64,000 nucleotides of DNA from Rostrohypoxylon terebratum (Eukaryota; Ascomycota; Sordariomycetes; Xylariales; Hypoxylaceae): the NCBI GenBank assembly GCA_022497145.1, contig MU385905.1, forward strand, positions 170,293 to 234,292, given 5' to 3'. The position numbers and the translations under genes are program-made. This document shows positions 1 through 10,935 of this stretch, one piece after another. The notes beneath the pieces were generated by a model. That model searched no databases. It worked only from the letters and a program-made list of their open reading frames with translations, and was not told the origin of the DNA. Every line of letters begins with the position of its first letter. Position 1 is the stretch's first letter.

Positions 1-449
1 TCAAATATCAATGACAAGACGCCAAGGAGAAGTTTGACTCCGATAATCTAGCGATGAAGGGTTTCGTTTGTCAGTCGGACTGGTTAGGATATGTCTAAGC
101 TACCTTGGGCTTCTTACAGGAATAGCAATAGCTACACGAATTGCAATTCCGGCACCAACGGCTATGGCGGCTTGCTTGTAGTGGTCATTTGTGAATATGC
201 CGGGGTTCTGCAAGGCTCGATGGGCTGCAAACAAGGCGTTTTATAAAGCATTAGCTAGCATCGCCGAGACATTTCGAGTCCTGTCGGGGGTGATGGTACG
301 ATATAGAGCGATATAGGGCGATATAGGGACACAGACATACCGCCGACAAGAGTTAATTGAATGCCACGTATGACAGCATTCAGGTCGAAATTAGAGATAT
401 CGAAGGCCTTTTTAAGCCTTTCCTTATCTGACTCGTCTAATTGAGGCAT
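1..449 (-). CDS. Partial gene: multi-pass membrane protein, RRT8/EI24-like (5' exons only)
   Basis: Three exons can be spliced: 449..341, 224..118 and 47..<1; the gene runs off the left edge. Donors are GTATGT (340) and GTAAGA (117); acceptors are CAG (ends 225) and TAG (ends 48). Phases agree at both joins. The spliced start reads MPQLDESDKERLKKAFDISN, continues into AHRALQNPGIFTNDHYKQAA, and then a hydrophobic stretch (GAGIAIRVAIAIPIIGVKLL) that looks like the first membrane segment. From memory this start resembles fungal proteins annotated as outer spore wall protein RRT8/LDS relatives, with an EI24-like membrane fold; that assignment is family knowledge and only moderately sure. The gene structure is well supported because each exon continues a conserved-looking reading frame. 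The rest of the protein lies outside the window. Confidence 0.68.
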
Positions 450-1419
450 TGTATGTTTGGGTACGATTGTTGGTCTCGTGGATGTTTAGGGGAAGTATAA
501 GAGAAAGTGTATTTGTAGAGTTGTCTACCTAGTAGGTATTTTGTACGAGCTGAAATTCCAGTTGTTTGTAGCCCTGAAATGGACTGCGCAGACTGCGTTA
601 GGTGATGACGGCATGCCTCCTTCTCTTATCGATACCTACGAGGTCATTGATAGGTATTCTACATAAGGTACCTAGGTACCTATTCAGCCACGACTTTGAA
701 AATTTAACTTCCCTAGTACTTTTCTACCTACTACGCTGAATACGCCGTTTCTCTACTGCGGCTAACTTTTCAATTTACCAATTGCAAACTATGGCGCACT
801 CCTCAGAGAAATTGTGGATTCTGCGATTGATTTCTTTTCAACATGTTCAAATTCAGTTGTAGATGCCTATGGACGATTGCAGTAGCTGACCTAGGTCCTA
901 GGGCCTATGCTATATGCCCGTACGTCTCTCCGCGTCTCGCGTCTCGCATCTCGCATCTCGGAACATGCCTACTATTGCATCGAGACTTAGGTGCGGCCGC
1001 ATTGCTCGACTACATTTATCCTGCCTTGAAAAAAATATGCCGGGAGTAGCTGAATTCATCAGTGCCTTAGAAGTCGGCTGTGTATTCCAGGACTGTCGCC
1101 GTCATTGTGTCATTTACGCCTTGTCCTATACGCCGTATTCATCACCATGTAACGCGATTGGCCGAACCCTGACCGTACGGCTTCATTGGTATCAGCTCAG
1201 TCACGTAGACGATTGGGAACACCCGCTTTCGTGTTTTCTATAAAAGCTATCCTAGTTCTGACTTTCCGTCTTTCTCGGCACGGACAATAAAATATCAATG
1301 AGTATCGATAATTCAAAGTAGCATAGTTACTTCGAACAATTCTAACTGTCTGAATCTATCCCCCTTTATACTCCTCCGAACATCATTAGTGATATCCAAC
1401 GCTAACCTTGGAGGTCACC
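450..1419. other. Divergent intergenic region between the edge gene and the RTA1-like gene
   Basis: No credible coding frame. It must hold both promoters, since the edge gene is read leftward and the RTA1-like gene rightward. It contains the palindromic word cluster aaggtacctaggtacctatt near 665-684. A short GTCTCGC/ATCTCGC repeat lies near 925-960. The ORFs here are short and compositionally non-coding. Confidence 0.6.
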
Positions 1420-2561
1420 ATGGAGGACGGCCAATATGTCGACGGTAGCATCTGGTTCTATGCTCCCAATAAGGGAGCGCCGGTATTCTTCGCGATTGCT
1501 TTTGCAATCAGTGGTGGCGTTCACTTCTGGCAGGCCATGTTGGTGTCTTCAAATCTTACGCCCGCAACATGTCTCTAACATTCGGTACAGGCATTACCAA
1601 AGTTGGAGGTTCACCGGCTTATATTTCTTCTGCTCGCTCCTATTCGTAGCCGGTTTCATTGTCAGAGCACTCGGGGCATTCGATTACACAAAACTTATCT
1701 ACTATGTTGTTAGCACTTGTCTCATCTATGCTGCTCCGTAAGTTGACATAATCCATAACACCCTTAAATCTTTGAAGATTAGATGCTGACCAGGTAGCTA
1801 GTCCCTTGTACGAGCTTTGCAATTATTACGTTCTCGGTCGTGTTTTGTACTTCGTGCCGTACCATTCTCCGATCCACCCAGGGCGCGTCCTGACTACCTT
1901 CGCGGCCATTTCCACCATCATCGAGACGCTTAGCGGTATAGGGGCGGCTTACCAAGCTATTCGGACTTTGCCGGCGGATTTGCAACAGACGGGCCAGACT
2001 CTGCTCAAGGTTGCGTTGATATTGCAACTCGTGGTTGTCTGCCTATTCCTCACCCTGGCAGCGACTTTCCACTCGAGATGCCGGCGCAACGGGATCAACC
2101 ATGCCAAGATCAACCAAGCACTCTTGACTCTTTACATCAGCAGCGCGATCATCACGGCGAGATGCATTTACCGAACGGTCGAGTTCTTCGACATCAGCAG
2201 CGTGAACTTTTCGTCTCCCGACGTCGACTTCTCGACGCTGAACCCAATCATCCGCCATGAATGGTTTTTCTACGTGTTCGAGGCGTTGCTCATGCTCTGC
2301 AATAGCATTTTGCTGAACGTTCGTCATCCACGCCGGTGGCTTCCCAAGTCGACCAAGGTTTACCTTGCTAGAGATGGCGTGACAGAAATCACCGGGCCAG
2401 GGTACAAGCAGGAGAGAAATTTTCTCGCAACGCTTTTAGATCCGTTTGATGTGTACGGTATGATCAAAGGCAAGGACCAGAAGTCGCGGTTTTGGGATGA
2501 TAGTGACGTCGCCGGAAAGGCCGAATCGGCCAACGCAATGGTGAGACGCGACGAAGAGTAG
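1420..2561 (+). CDS. RTA1-family seven-transmembrane protein
   Basis: Exons 1420..1538, 1591..1737 and 1802..2561 give a 341-aa protein. Introns are 52 and 64 bp with GTTGGT/CAG and GTAAGT/TAG borders, and phases agree. The start is the first ATG in the frame that leads into the RTA1 signature: APNKGAPVFF, then SGGVHFWQAMHYQSW across the first intron, then YYVLGRVLYFVPYHSPIHPG across and after the second. The length and the seven hydrophobic segments fit RTA1/RTM1/RSB1 proteins, fungal plasma-membrane proteins linked to 7-aminocholesterol resistance, sphingoid long-chain-base export and lipid translocation. The substrate here is unknown. The charged C-terminal 60 residues (from about 280) are predicted to be cytosolic. 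Nothing is broken: every exon is open and the core motifs are present. Confidence 0.9.
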
Positions 2562-2889
2562 GAAAAAGGAAATTGCTGAAATCATCATCTTCCAAGACTC
2601 GAAGGGTTATTTTCCAAGTCTTTCTCGTAATAATGATTGGCACTATTCCTACCTAGAGGAATGGGCCAGCGCTTCCAAGTTTCTGGATTCCTTCTCACTT
2701 CTGTCGCGCTACATGCATACATATTTAGAATATTTAGCATTTGCAGAGTAATGGAGCTCGGCGTAAGGGGGATCGCCATTTACATCCGGGACTTGTTGGA
2801 AATGGGAGCCACAGCAGGCGGCGGAATCTGTTTGTTGTTTTATCCGAAACGTTTTAGAGTTAGAGCAGTTCCTACCGGTAACTATGTAT

Positions 2890-2947
2890 GGGATGCTTGG
2901 GATGCTTGGGATGCTTGGGATGCCAGGATGCTTGGGATGCTCGGGAT
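2890..2947. repeat. 9-bp minisatellite, unit GGGATGCTT, about 6 units
   Basis: Four almost perfect units followed by variant units (GGGATGCCA, a one-base-short GGATGCTT, GGGATGCTC). Because the unit is a multiple of three, it creates spurious repetitive ORFs on both strands. Confidence 0.9.
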
Positions 2948-3536
2948 GTAAGTGTGGATTTGTCAAATGATGTTTTTGTTTTGAACAATATTTTCGAATA
3001 CACACCTGACCGTGCTGACTGCCTATGTACCTCGAGATCCAAGTTGTTTGGCGTCATCTTTTCTTCCTAACCCTGAAAGTACGCAGGCCCGTAGGTAGTA
3101 TACCTGACTGCCTGATTCCATCTGATGCCTCGATGATCCGATGACCCGATGACCATATTCATGTTATGGGGATAGCTTGTTGCGAGTGCGGCAAAGCTAT
3201 TACAGGGAGTTTGTCTCATTTACACTATGCTAATAATAATATATTGACGTTGTTCAGGTAATGTTAGGTAGTATTATTATGGAAGATGGCAGATGGAAGT
3301 GCGTACGGTGAACTTGTTCGGCGTTGAACTTCGATTAATACCCGGCGCTCGACCCGCTTCGTTGCAGCGGTGGATGTACACTAATATGTAGTAGTAATAG
3401 TACGTCGTAATAGTAGTAGTACTAGTATGCCAGTGTACTACAAGCTAGCAGAGCTTTCTAAATTGCACGTATTAACAAACAATGTTATTGTGCAGTCTGT
3501 GCTGCTGTCGTACATATTGCAGCATGCACATGCATG

Positions 3537-3604
3537 TACGTATGTACGTATGTACGTATGTACGTATGTACGTATGTACGTATATATGTATGTATGTATG
3601 TATG
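3537..3604. repeat. Microsatellite (TACGTATG)n then (TATG)n
   Basis: Five copies of the self-complementary-rich octamer TACGTATG, followed by a decayed TATG tract. It encodes the spurious tyrosine/valine/methionine-rich ORFs in this place. Confidence 0.9.
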
Positions 3605-5442
3605 AAATGAATGGATTATCCAATGTAAGATCCATGGATAATTCTATTTCTGGAAGCAGGTGCTGTACGTCGTATGTAGTCTGCAATGTACGTACTACGA
3701 CTAATATGGTGGCGAGCTATTTCAGGTAAGATTGGAAGTGGCAATTAAAATGGGATGGGGATCATTGATGGGATGGCTGCCAACCTGGCGCCTGGTGCCT
3801 GGCACCAAAACACTAAAACGTTTTTATGTAAATCGCTAATACGTACTTCGTAGTAGGCTGTATTACACAAGTCATGGTTTCAAGGTTGTTTCCCCACAAG
3901 TTTCGAAGCTCGAAGCTCGAAGCTCGCTTCCAGTTGAGTTTAAACCACTAATAATGTACATAGTATAATAGTCAGTACCTGTAAATTTAATTGACTCGAT
4001 TACCGACTCGGGTATGTGCATTGTTCACCACTGCACCTGCCGCACCCTCTGCATTGTACATAGCTGGGTAGAGGTAGGTATCCGTGTACCCTTGAATCTT
4101 TTCCCCCCTTCTCCTCTTCGTCGAGTTCCTTTCTTTCTCTATCCGTCATAATAATCAATCGCTAATACCACATCTGCACATCTGCATATATATACTGTGT
4201 ATAGATAATAAAACGACGATGCGCGTCTTGCTAGGATTGATATTTGCTAACTTTCAAGCTAGACAGCTTTCATGAGGAACAATCCTACTGCAGTACCTCA
4301 TCCCATCTTATCATATTACATGGCATCATATTTGACGAATTGCACAGCGATTGCATGGATGGCTATCGACAGACATGATACTACTACATAGTATGTACGT
4401 ACTATGTATTATCAACTCAGCTTTGCGGCAGATTTCGAGCGGTGTGTGGCTTGGTACTTGATGTTAAGAAACTAATCCCGACGATCCGGAATCGCCTCGC
4501 TCACATCCAAAAGTTCCGGTCCATGTCTCCAGGGGCGTTCCAGGATGGTTTCTGAAATCTAACGTTATTTGTTGATGTCGATTATTAATCCATTAATTTC
4601 TTCCCGGCATTTTCCCATCCACGTCTTTCCATCTTGGAGATATTTCTCGGTCGCGGTTTTGACAGGTTCTTAATACCTACACTACGACGTACTAGTCTAC
4701 TACTACTACGTAGGTCATTACCACGCTATCACGCTATCAGTTGTACAATACAATACTACTACCTAGTACTACTAGGTACGCAGTAAACACGGCCTCCAGG
4801 GATTCCCATCCTACGGAACTACATAGTAAGTTTTTCGCACCAAGCTATCCATCGTCCCTAGCCAAGGGAGCCCCGTGCCAAGGGTCGAAAACTAGGGGTC
4901 ATCCAGACGGATCTTCTAGCGTTTTCCTTTTGGCTTGGGTGAGGCGGAGCTGTACATACTACTATGTATACCTACTACGTACTAATATGTATGTAGTACT
5001 AGAACTGAAATTTGTGATTTTGGGAATTTTTAGGGAGCCTTAGTCCCTGAGTCCCTGAGTCTTGGAACCGGGGCCGGGAACCGGTCTATCGACGACGCAA
5101 TACTATCGACACGACCAGTATGATTGCAGCATGGTCAATATGCATCTGGCCTGTTCGTCTGGGGATCGCTTCGCCCATGCGCGCCGCAACAAAACATCCA
5201 TGAAATTTAGATAATTGGATGCGTTGTACATACCTTACTACGTACTACTTACATAGTACATACCATGTAATAGTATGGACGACGTAATGTTGTAAAAGTT
5301 GGATCTTGTATCTTGTATCTTGTGTATGGGATGTACAACCGGGCATCTACAAGTTACAAGCTACAACACGCATCCTTCCATCTCCCGTCTACCTGTCTAA
5401 CAACGCCCGTTGGTGGTTGGAAGTGGTACCGGACGACTGCAC

Positions 5443-5479
5443 CGCATACCGCATACCGCATACCGCATACTGCATACCG
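5443..5479. repeat. Heptamer tandem repeat CGCATAC, about 5 units
   Basis: Perfect units with one variant (TGCATAC) near the end. Located in intergenic DNA; no feature depends on it. Confidence 0.85.
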
Positions 5480-6579
5480 ACACGCTTTCTAGCCTACTTA
5501 CCGTTGCAGTTCTTGTTGATTCTCATCTGGCTGGGGCGAATCACTGCCGACTAGGTTGTCTTAGTTGTTTAATGGAGTATCTATCTAACTGTCTACTATG
5601 TAAAGGATGGATGTGTGCGTAGGTGCGTAGGTGCGTAGGGGAGAAATGAGCAAATCATTTCGCCAACCCGCCCCTCTTCGTCGGCTCAGATTATCTAGCA
5701 GTCTGGCATTCTGGCAGTCTATTAGTTAGGTTAATAACCTTTTCTTCATTCTCTACATAGTACATTCTACCCAGTCACACTCGACTTAAATCATTATTAT
5801 TACTACTACTATTACTACTCTTACTACCACTACTACTACCACTCTTCTCTTACTTGCTGCTACGTACATACTGCAACTCCCTTTTCCTTCTTTTCTTTTC
5901 TTTTCTTTTCTCTTCTCTAGATGACCCTCTCATATACATACGACCTAGCCTATCTTTTAAGACCGGTGTCTGGAGTGAGGTAGGATCGTTAGGTATAACG
6001 TTTACATCCTCTTGTTGTTGTTTTTTTTTTTGTTTTTTGTCTTTTTTTACTCGCCGCGCCTGCGCACCATCATCCTTAAACCATCCTAAATCATTCTAAA
6101 CTGATCCCTCTCGTCTTTTGGGATACTTTATACTTAGCTGCTTAGTCGAACGTGGATCGTGGATCTAGTTTCCCGAGGCTGGTCGTATTACGCCACCGAA
6201 GGCCGGCTCAGGTCATCTCAGGGCACTTTACTGTACCTGGTAGTGCTGGTGTACTGGTGACTGGTGCACTGGTGCGTACGTATCACAGGTCTGTGGCTGT
6301 TGCATGACAGAGGAATTCTCCACTGCAATTAGGAAACACTCCAGCTTATACCGTAGTAGTATTTTTGGGCTTGTCCGCACCGAACTGCCCTTTTGGAACG
6401 TCTGGCGTCAAGGGCTTAGTACCGTATCGCGGCGTACTACAGCGTACTGCAGCGTACTCCCGCATACTCCCGCATACTCCAGGACGACGGCGTAGCCGCA
6501 GTCACTAGCCTTCTTTATCAAGTCCTGGTCACCCTGTCTCACCTTTCCCTTCCCCTCTCTTCTCTTTCCCTCTTGAAGA

Positions 6580-7686
6580 ATGTGGAAAACGGAACCTATC
6601 GCCATGGATCAAAATCGGAACAAACCAATACAAAATGAACGTAACAACATCTCCAAGCCGCAGATTTTCGTCCAGCTCGCCTTCGGCGTCTCTTGGTCTC
6701 AGCGACACACCCCGCAGACTCACACCATGACTTATATGTCTCGTAATTTGAAAAACGCTAGGGATTCAGGCAACTTTCCTCGCCAGGTACCCCCGCCGAA
6801 CACCAACTACTTAACGGCCCCGGAGTCACGACAGAACCGTAGTCGGGAGCATTCAAGTCGACATAACCAGGAGCGACAACACCGCCACCACCACCACCAT
6901 CATCATCATCACCATCACTCTCAGCAATCTCGTGCCGGAGCTCAAAATCGGGAGCACGGACATCCTCGGGGTCAGACCAACGATCAACCTAGTGAGCAGT
7001 TGCGGGCTCGGCCGAGAGCTGGGTCGAGAAGTGAAGGTAGAGGAACGTTGCATGAGCGAGGAAGGTCGGCTCCTCCACCTTTTAACGATAGCCCGTGGGA
7101 TGTCCACCATGCATCTTCGGCAACGCTATTTCCACCTTTCACCCAGATAACCAGGGACGAGTCGGAGCGGTTAAAGGCGTTACCAGCACCACCAAGTCAG
7201 TACCGGCTAGGCGAGGACGGATTGCCTTGGTCGGCCTGGGCATGGCCGGCAGATGAGGATTATGACGGTGACAGATCACCATACGCAAATAACCCGACAA
7301 CGGTACCCCTTTCCATGGAACGACCTCGTAGCGAAGACCTTGAAAGAGCTCGGGAGCTCGAGTCGTTGTCCGCCGCTATGGTAACGGTAGACAACGGTTT
7401 CGAAAATCAGTGGTGGTACCAGGGTCAACGAGAGCCCGTAGAGCCTTGGTGGCCTCAGGCGGTTGGAGACGAAGCTGATGAGACGGGGACATTGACGACA
7501 GCCGAAGCATTGTTACTGTCGGATTCCGAGCCGCCGTTGGCTCTAAGTTCTAATGAAGATCACCTGGCGAGTTTGCATGATCTTGTATCACCGATGTCAG
7601 ACACGTCAAGCCCAGCTCAAAGCTTTGCACGACCCCTTTACAGGTCGTTGACAACTAGGTCGGAGGAGCTATGGTTAGGGAGCTAA
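6580..7686 (+). CDS. Hypothetical low-complexity protein with a poly-His tract
   Basis: Single exon, 368 aa from the first ATG. A second in-frame ATG at 6727 has a better context (CACCATG) and would give 319 aa beginning MTYMSRNLKNARDSGNFPRQ. I prefer 6727 as at least equally likely. Features seen: a basic, Gln/Arg-rich first third; twelve consecutive His (about residues 102-113 of the long form); an acidic/aromatic middle with PWSAWAWPADEDYDGD; a Trp-rich FENQWWYQGQREPVEPWWPQ; and a Ser-rich tail. No enzymatic domain, signal peptide or membrane segment is visible. The composition suggests a disordered nuclear or regulatory protein, but I do not recognise the family and assign no function. 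Codon use and length make it a real gene. Confidence 0.75.
   Translation: MWKTEPIAMDQNRNKPIQNERNNISKPQIFVQLAFGVSWSQRHTPQTHTMTYMSRNLKNARDSGNFPRQVPPPNTNYLTAPESRQNRSREHSSRHNQERQHRHHHHHHHHHHHSQQSRAGAQNREHGHPRGQTNDQPSEQLRARPRAGSRSEGRGTLHERGRSAPPPFNDSPWDVHHASSATLFPPFTQITRDESERLKALPAPPSQYRLGEDGLPWSAWAWPADEDYDGDRSPYANNPTTVPLSMERPRSEDLERARELESLSAAMVTVDNGFENQWWYQGQREPVEPWWPQAVGDEADETGTLTTAEALLLSDSEPPLALSSNEDHLASLHDLVSPMSDTSSPAQSFARPLYRSLTTRSEELWLGS
6635..6730 (+). promoter_or_regulatory. Possible uORF overlapping the downstream start (ATGA)
   Basis: A 31-codon ORF, MNVTTSPSRRFSSSSPSASL..., ends with a TGA that shares bases with the ATG at 6727 (ATGA). If translation of the main protein starts at 6727, this is a start-stop-coupled uORF. 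If the main start is 6580, it is only an overlapping frame. Its Ser-rich composition is typical of real fungal N-termini, so a mis-modelled first exon is also possible. Confidence 0.35.
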
Positions 7687-10261
7687 GAATTTTCAAGGGT
7701 CAGAGAACAGGCCATCATTCGATACACAGACGCTACACGACATGGAGAAGGATTACATCTAGAGTACGCAGCATGGATCGGCCGACCTGTCTCACCCCAT
7801 ACGAACCAACTCATCGATTTGACAAGAAATTCTGGGGTAGATAGGAAATATTAGGAGTGGCAGAAGGTTCTTTCGGTGTCTGGAACTATTTGAAAACGGT
7901 GACCGTATTTGAAGGTATTTGCATATCTATGGCGTTAAGGGTTCAGGGGCTACTTTGACACTATCAGTTGAGGATACCACGCGGAGGATATTCCCACAGA
8001 AAGTAATGGATCTTGGATATAGCATCATGGGATTTGGGACGGATTAGATAATAGGCTAGGCATCTGAGCATCAGTCGCATTTCACTCGTATGGCATTATG
8101 GGTGCGTTTGGTTTTACGCGTGGCGACGCGAATTATTACTCTTGTAGATTCTAGACGGCAAAAATTGGCCCTCATTAATAAAATCAAGCATCAAGCATCA
8201 AGCTACAAAATACCCCATACCAACATCACAGGCCTCAAGTGTTTACTATGAATACGGACGAATACGGACTCAGTAACTATCCGGGATATCTGATACGTTG
8301 ACTACCTAGGCTAAGGGGCTCGCAACGGCGTGTATCTGTTTCTTACAAATATCCCGTTGAGTACCTAACGAAACGAACAACCAACCCCTGTTGGCTGAAG
8401 CGCCGCATAAGCAGCCCATAAGCTTGAAGATGGTATGATATCCGTCGATTCTACCGGTGCTCATAGGGTGGCTTTTCTGCAATTTTCCAAAGCTTTCTGC
8501 CGTAACAGAAACCATGGCTTGCTCCTGCTAACGCCTCTCAAAGGTGTAAGTATGATGATGATCCTATAGATAGACGGGGTTTTGGCGTTTTCGAGAGGCT
8601 ATCATTGGCGTTGTCATTTGTTCTGAAGTGTTTCATGGCTAGGTATGTAAGACGGGATGGCATATGTAACGTTGAACCCCTGGCCTGCCGGTAGGTACCT
8701 AGCTAGTTCCTACTACCAACCTATGTCTCATCTGGGGTTATCTCCGCATTCTCATGGGGGTGTCTACTACCATCGCGCAGCCTGAGAAACGATCTAGCCT
8801 ACTCTAAATCAACAACCTATCTAAATTTAGCTTGCCTGCCTCCGGACTGCTGTCGCCATCTGGTTACCAGGTAGTTATGAATGAAATGTGCCTCATCACT
8901 CTCGCCAGTGTGAGTAGGTAGCGTCGGATCAATGGCCATATGGTCCAATAATCAAGATCTGCAATTTTTCAGGGGAGGGGGGGGGGGAAGCATTCACAGC
9001 GTTGCATCCCGAAAAGGCGCCGACGACTTACAGCATAGCCGACTCGACAATGAACGCGAATATCCCTTAGAGCCGTCAGGGGTTCATCTTCAGCGCGGGT
9101 TGCCAAATCTGTAGAAACCCTACCCGATCGATCAATCAAAATGCTTCCGGAGACATTGGCCTGCTATTAATATCAAGTATTCACATCACTTCTCCTAAAG
9201 GTAGCCCACTGTCGGCTCGACGATACTCGACGACACAAAATTAACGGTAAGATTTGGTGGCCTAATTAATGGAATAAATTCTATATGCAGGTGCTGTGAT
9301 CTTATCTTTATTATTGACCGATATATAACGTATATTCTATATTAGGAAGTAATCTGGTTGATACGTTGAGTTATTATAAGGGGTAGCCTTGACTGCTAAC
9401 GTAGTAGTGATGTTTTGCTACCTGTGTACTGTGCAGAAAAGACGTACAGGATTAAGCTGTGTAAGTTCTAATGCTGATTGTCGAATAGGCTCAAAGAATA
9501 TTAAAGAACACCAACGGCAGGCTGTGCACTACCGCAGTGGTATGCGGTCTTATCTTGTCATATATTGGAGATGATCTATATGGAAGCACAAGCACGTATT
9601 AAATCACAATCCTGGATCATTATCGTAAGTGCCGGCTATGATATTCCATCTACCCAGGGTATCGCGAGCTAATGTTACCAGTACGCACAGTCCTCCGTAC
9701 CGGCACCAGGTATCCATATCGTGAAGAGAAAGCTACGGCAATACGTATGCCATACACCCCATCGACACTACAACACTGCTATTAGGAACCTTGCAGGTTG
9801 GATACAAGCTCCTACGTTCAGTGCCTTCAGAGAGAGGTAGGGCAACAAAGAACCCTTGATATATACCCAAGACTCAATGTGATCCAAGGACTCGGTTTAA
9901 CGTGGAGTAGTCCATGCCCGTAGCCTCATTAACTCGCAAGTCAGCAACACTATTATCGATGAACCAATAGCCAATTGAAAGGCTATAGCCTCGCAACTAC
10001 TTCAGCCATTACACATGAAAACCCAGAGGCTAGATGTCGTAGATTATTCCTCACAGTAATAAGATTCCCCCCAACCAACCAATTATCAAAGTTCTGTATC
10101 GCAATGCAATTCGTTTTCTTTCTTTCGATGGAAACTAACAATAGGATTCGTGTACGTCATCTCAGTATGGCAAAACGTATGCTTAATAAATAATCCATCC
10201 ACTATCACGGAAAGCGCAGGATATATGTTGCCCTGCCAGCAATGCTTCGATCGTGCCAAAT
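7687..10261. other. Gene-free intergenic region upstream of the assembly gap
   Basis: No coding frame above about 70 codons and none with a recognisable motif. It contains a run of 9 or more G near 8,977, an AT-richer patch at 9,230-9,370 and scattered CTAG/GTACC words. I see no tRNA or rRNA sequence. It would hold the 3' UTR of the hypothetical gene on the left. Confidence 0.55.
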
Positions 10262-10306
<45 letters not shown>

Positions 10307-10312
10307 CGGGGG

Positions 10313-10367
<55 letters not shown>

Positions 10368-10512
10368 NNNNNNNNNNTTTTTTTAAATATTTTTTTATAA
10401 AAAAAATACCAAACACTAACCCTTATTCGGCTTTTTTTTTTTTGCCGCCCCATTTTTTTTTTTTTTGTCAAAAAGCCCCCCCCCCCCCCCCCCCAAAAAA
10501 AAAAAAAAAACA
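10262..10512. other. Assembly gap with poly-G and homopolymer artefacts
   Basis: About 104 consecutive G (10,262-10,365), broken only by C at 10,307 and 10,313, run into ten N (10,368-10,377). The right side is a chain of T, A and C homopolymers up to 10,512. It has none of the character of the flanking DNA. I read this as unresolved, low-quality sequence around a scaffold join; a true poly-G/poly-C tract that stalled sequencing is the alternative. The Gly- and Pro-rich ORFs here are meaningless. Confidence 0.85.
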
Positions 10513-10935
10513 CAGCCCCCTTTACAACAATAAGCGCGAGAGGTTAAAGCCACTTGATCCCAATCTTCCTGTTTTTCTCCATCTCCTATCCCTATACGAA
10601 GCACCCCGACGGGCTTGATAGACCTGGACAGAATGAAGATGCCCAGAATTGAAATAACAAAGCAAAAAAAAAGCCTTATAATATAAAAGAATCGACGCCG
10701 CGTATATGCATCCAGTCACCTCAATAATGGCCCATCGAGGGTAGGTATCTCGTGTAGAAAATCCTTGATATCCGTCTATCGAACACCTGCATGAAATCGT
10801 GCCACAGGGGTAACTAAAGTGAGAGAAGAAAAATAGGGGATAAGAGGCCGGATAGGTGTCTCTGCAGAGCTATAATTGGAATTGAAACAAAGGAGATGTG
10901 ACCACGGCAAAGCGATGCCGACAAAAGCATGTATT
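10513..10935. other. 3' flank of wc-1
   Basis: No ORF of merit. It follows the wc-1 stop codon on the minus strand, so it should contain the wc-1 3' UTR and polyadenylation signals. The sequence nearest the gap (10,513-10,540) may still be unreliable. Confidence 0.5.

Larger units (their letters stand above)
2562..6579. other. Long gene-free intergenic region
   Basis: About 4 kb without a coding frame I trust. The ORFs here are short, overlap microsatellites, or are repeat-encoded. The sequence is full of TACGTA, TAGTAGTA and CTAG words and several tandem repeats listed separately. The last about 800 bases (5,750-6,570) are pyrimidine-rich on the plus strand, as expected of a promoter/5' UTR for the downstream gene. 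Confidence 0.6.

Noticed and set aside
3427..3729. Tyr/Val-rich 100-codon ORF over the TACGTATG repeat
   Set aside because: Created by the microsatellite; mirrored by an equally long ORF on the other strand.
10150..10618. Poly-Gly and poly-Pro ORFs
   Set aside because: They are translations of the poly-G artefact and cross the N gap.
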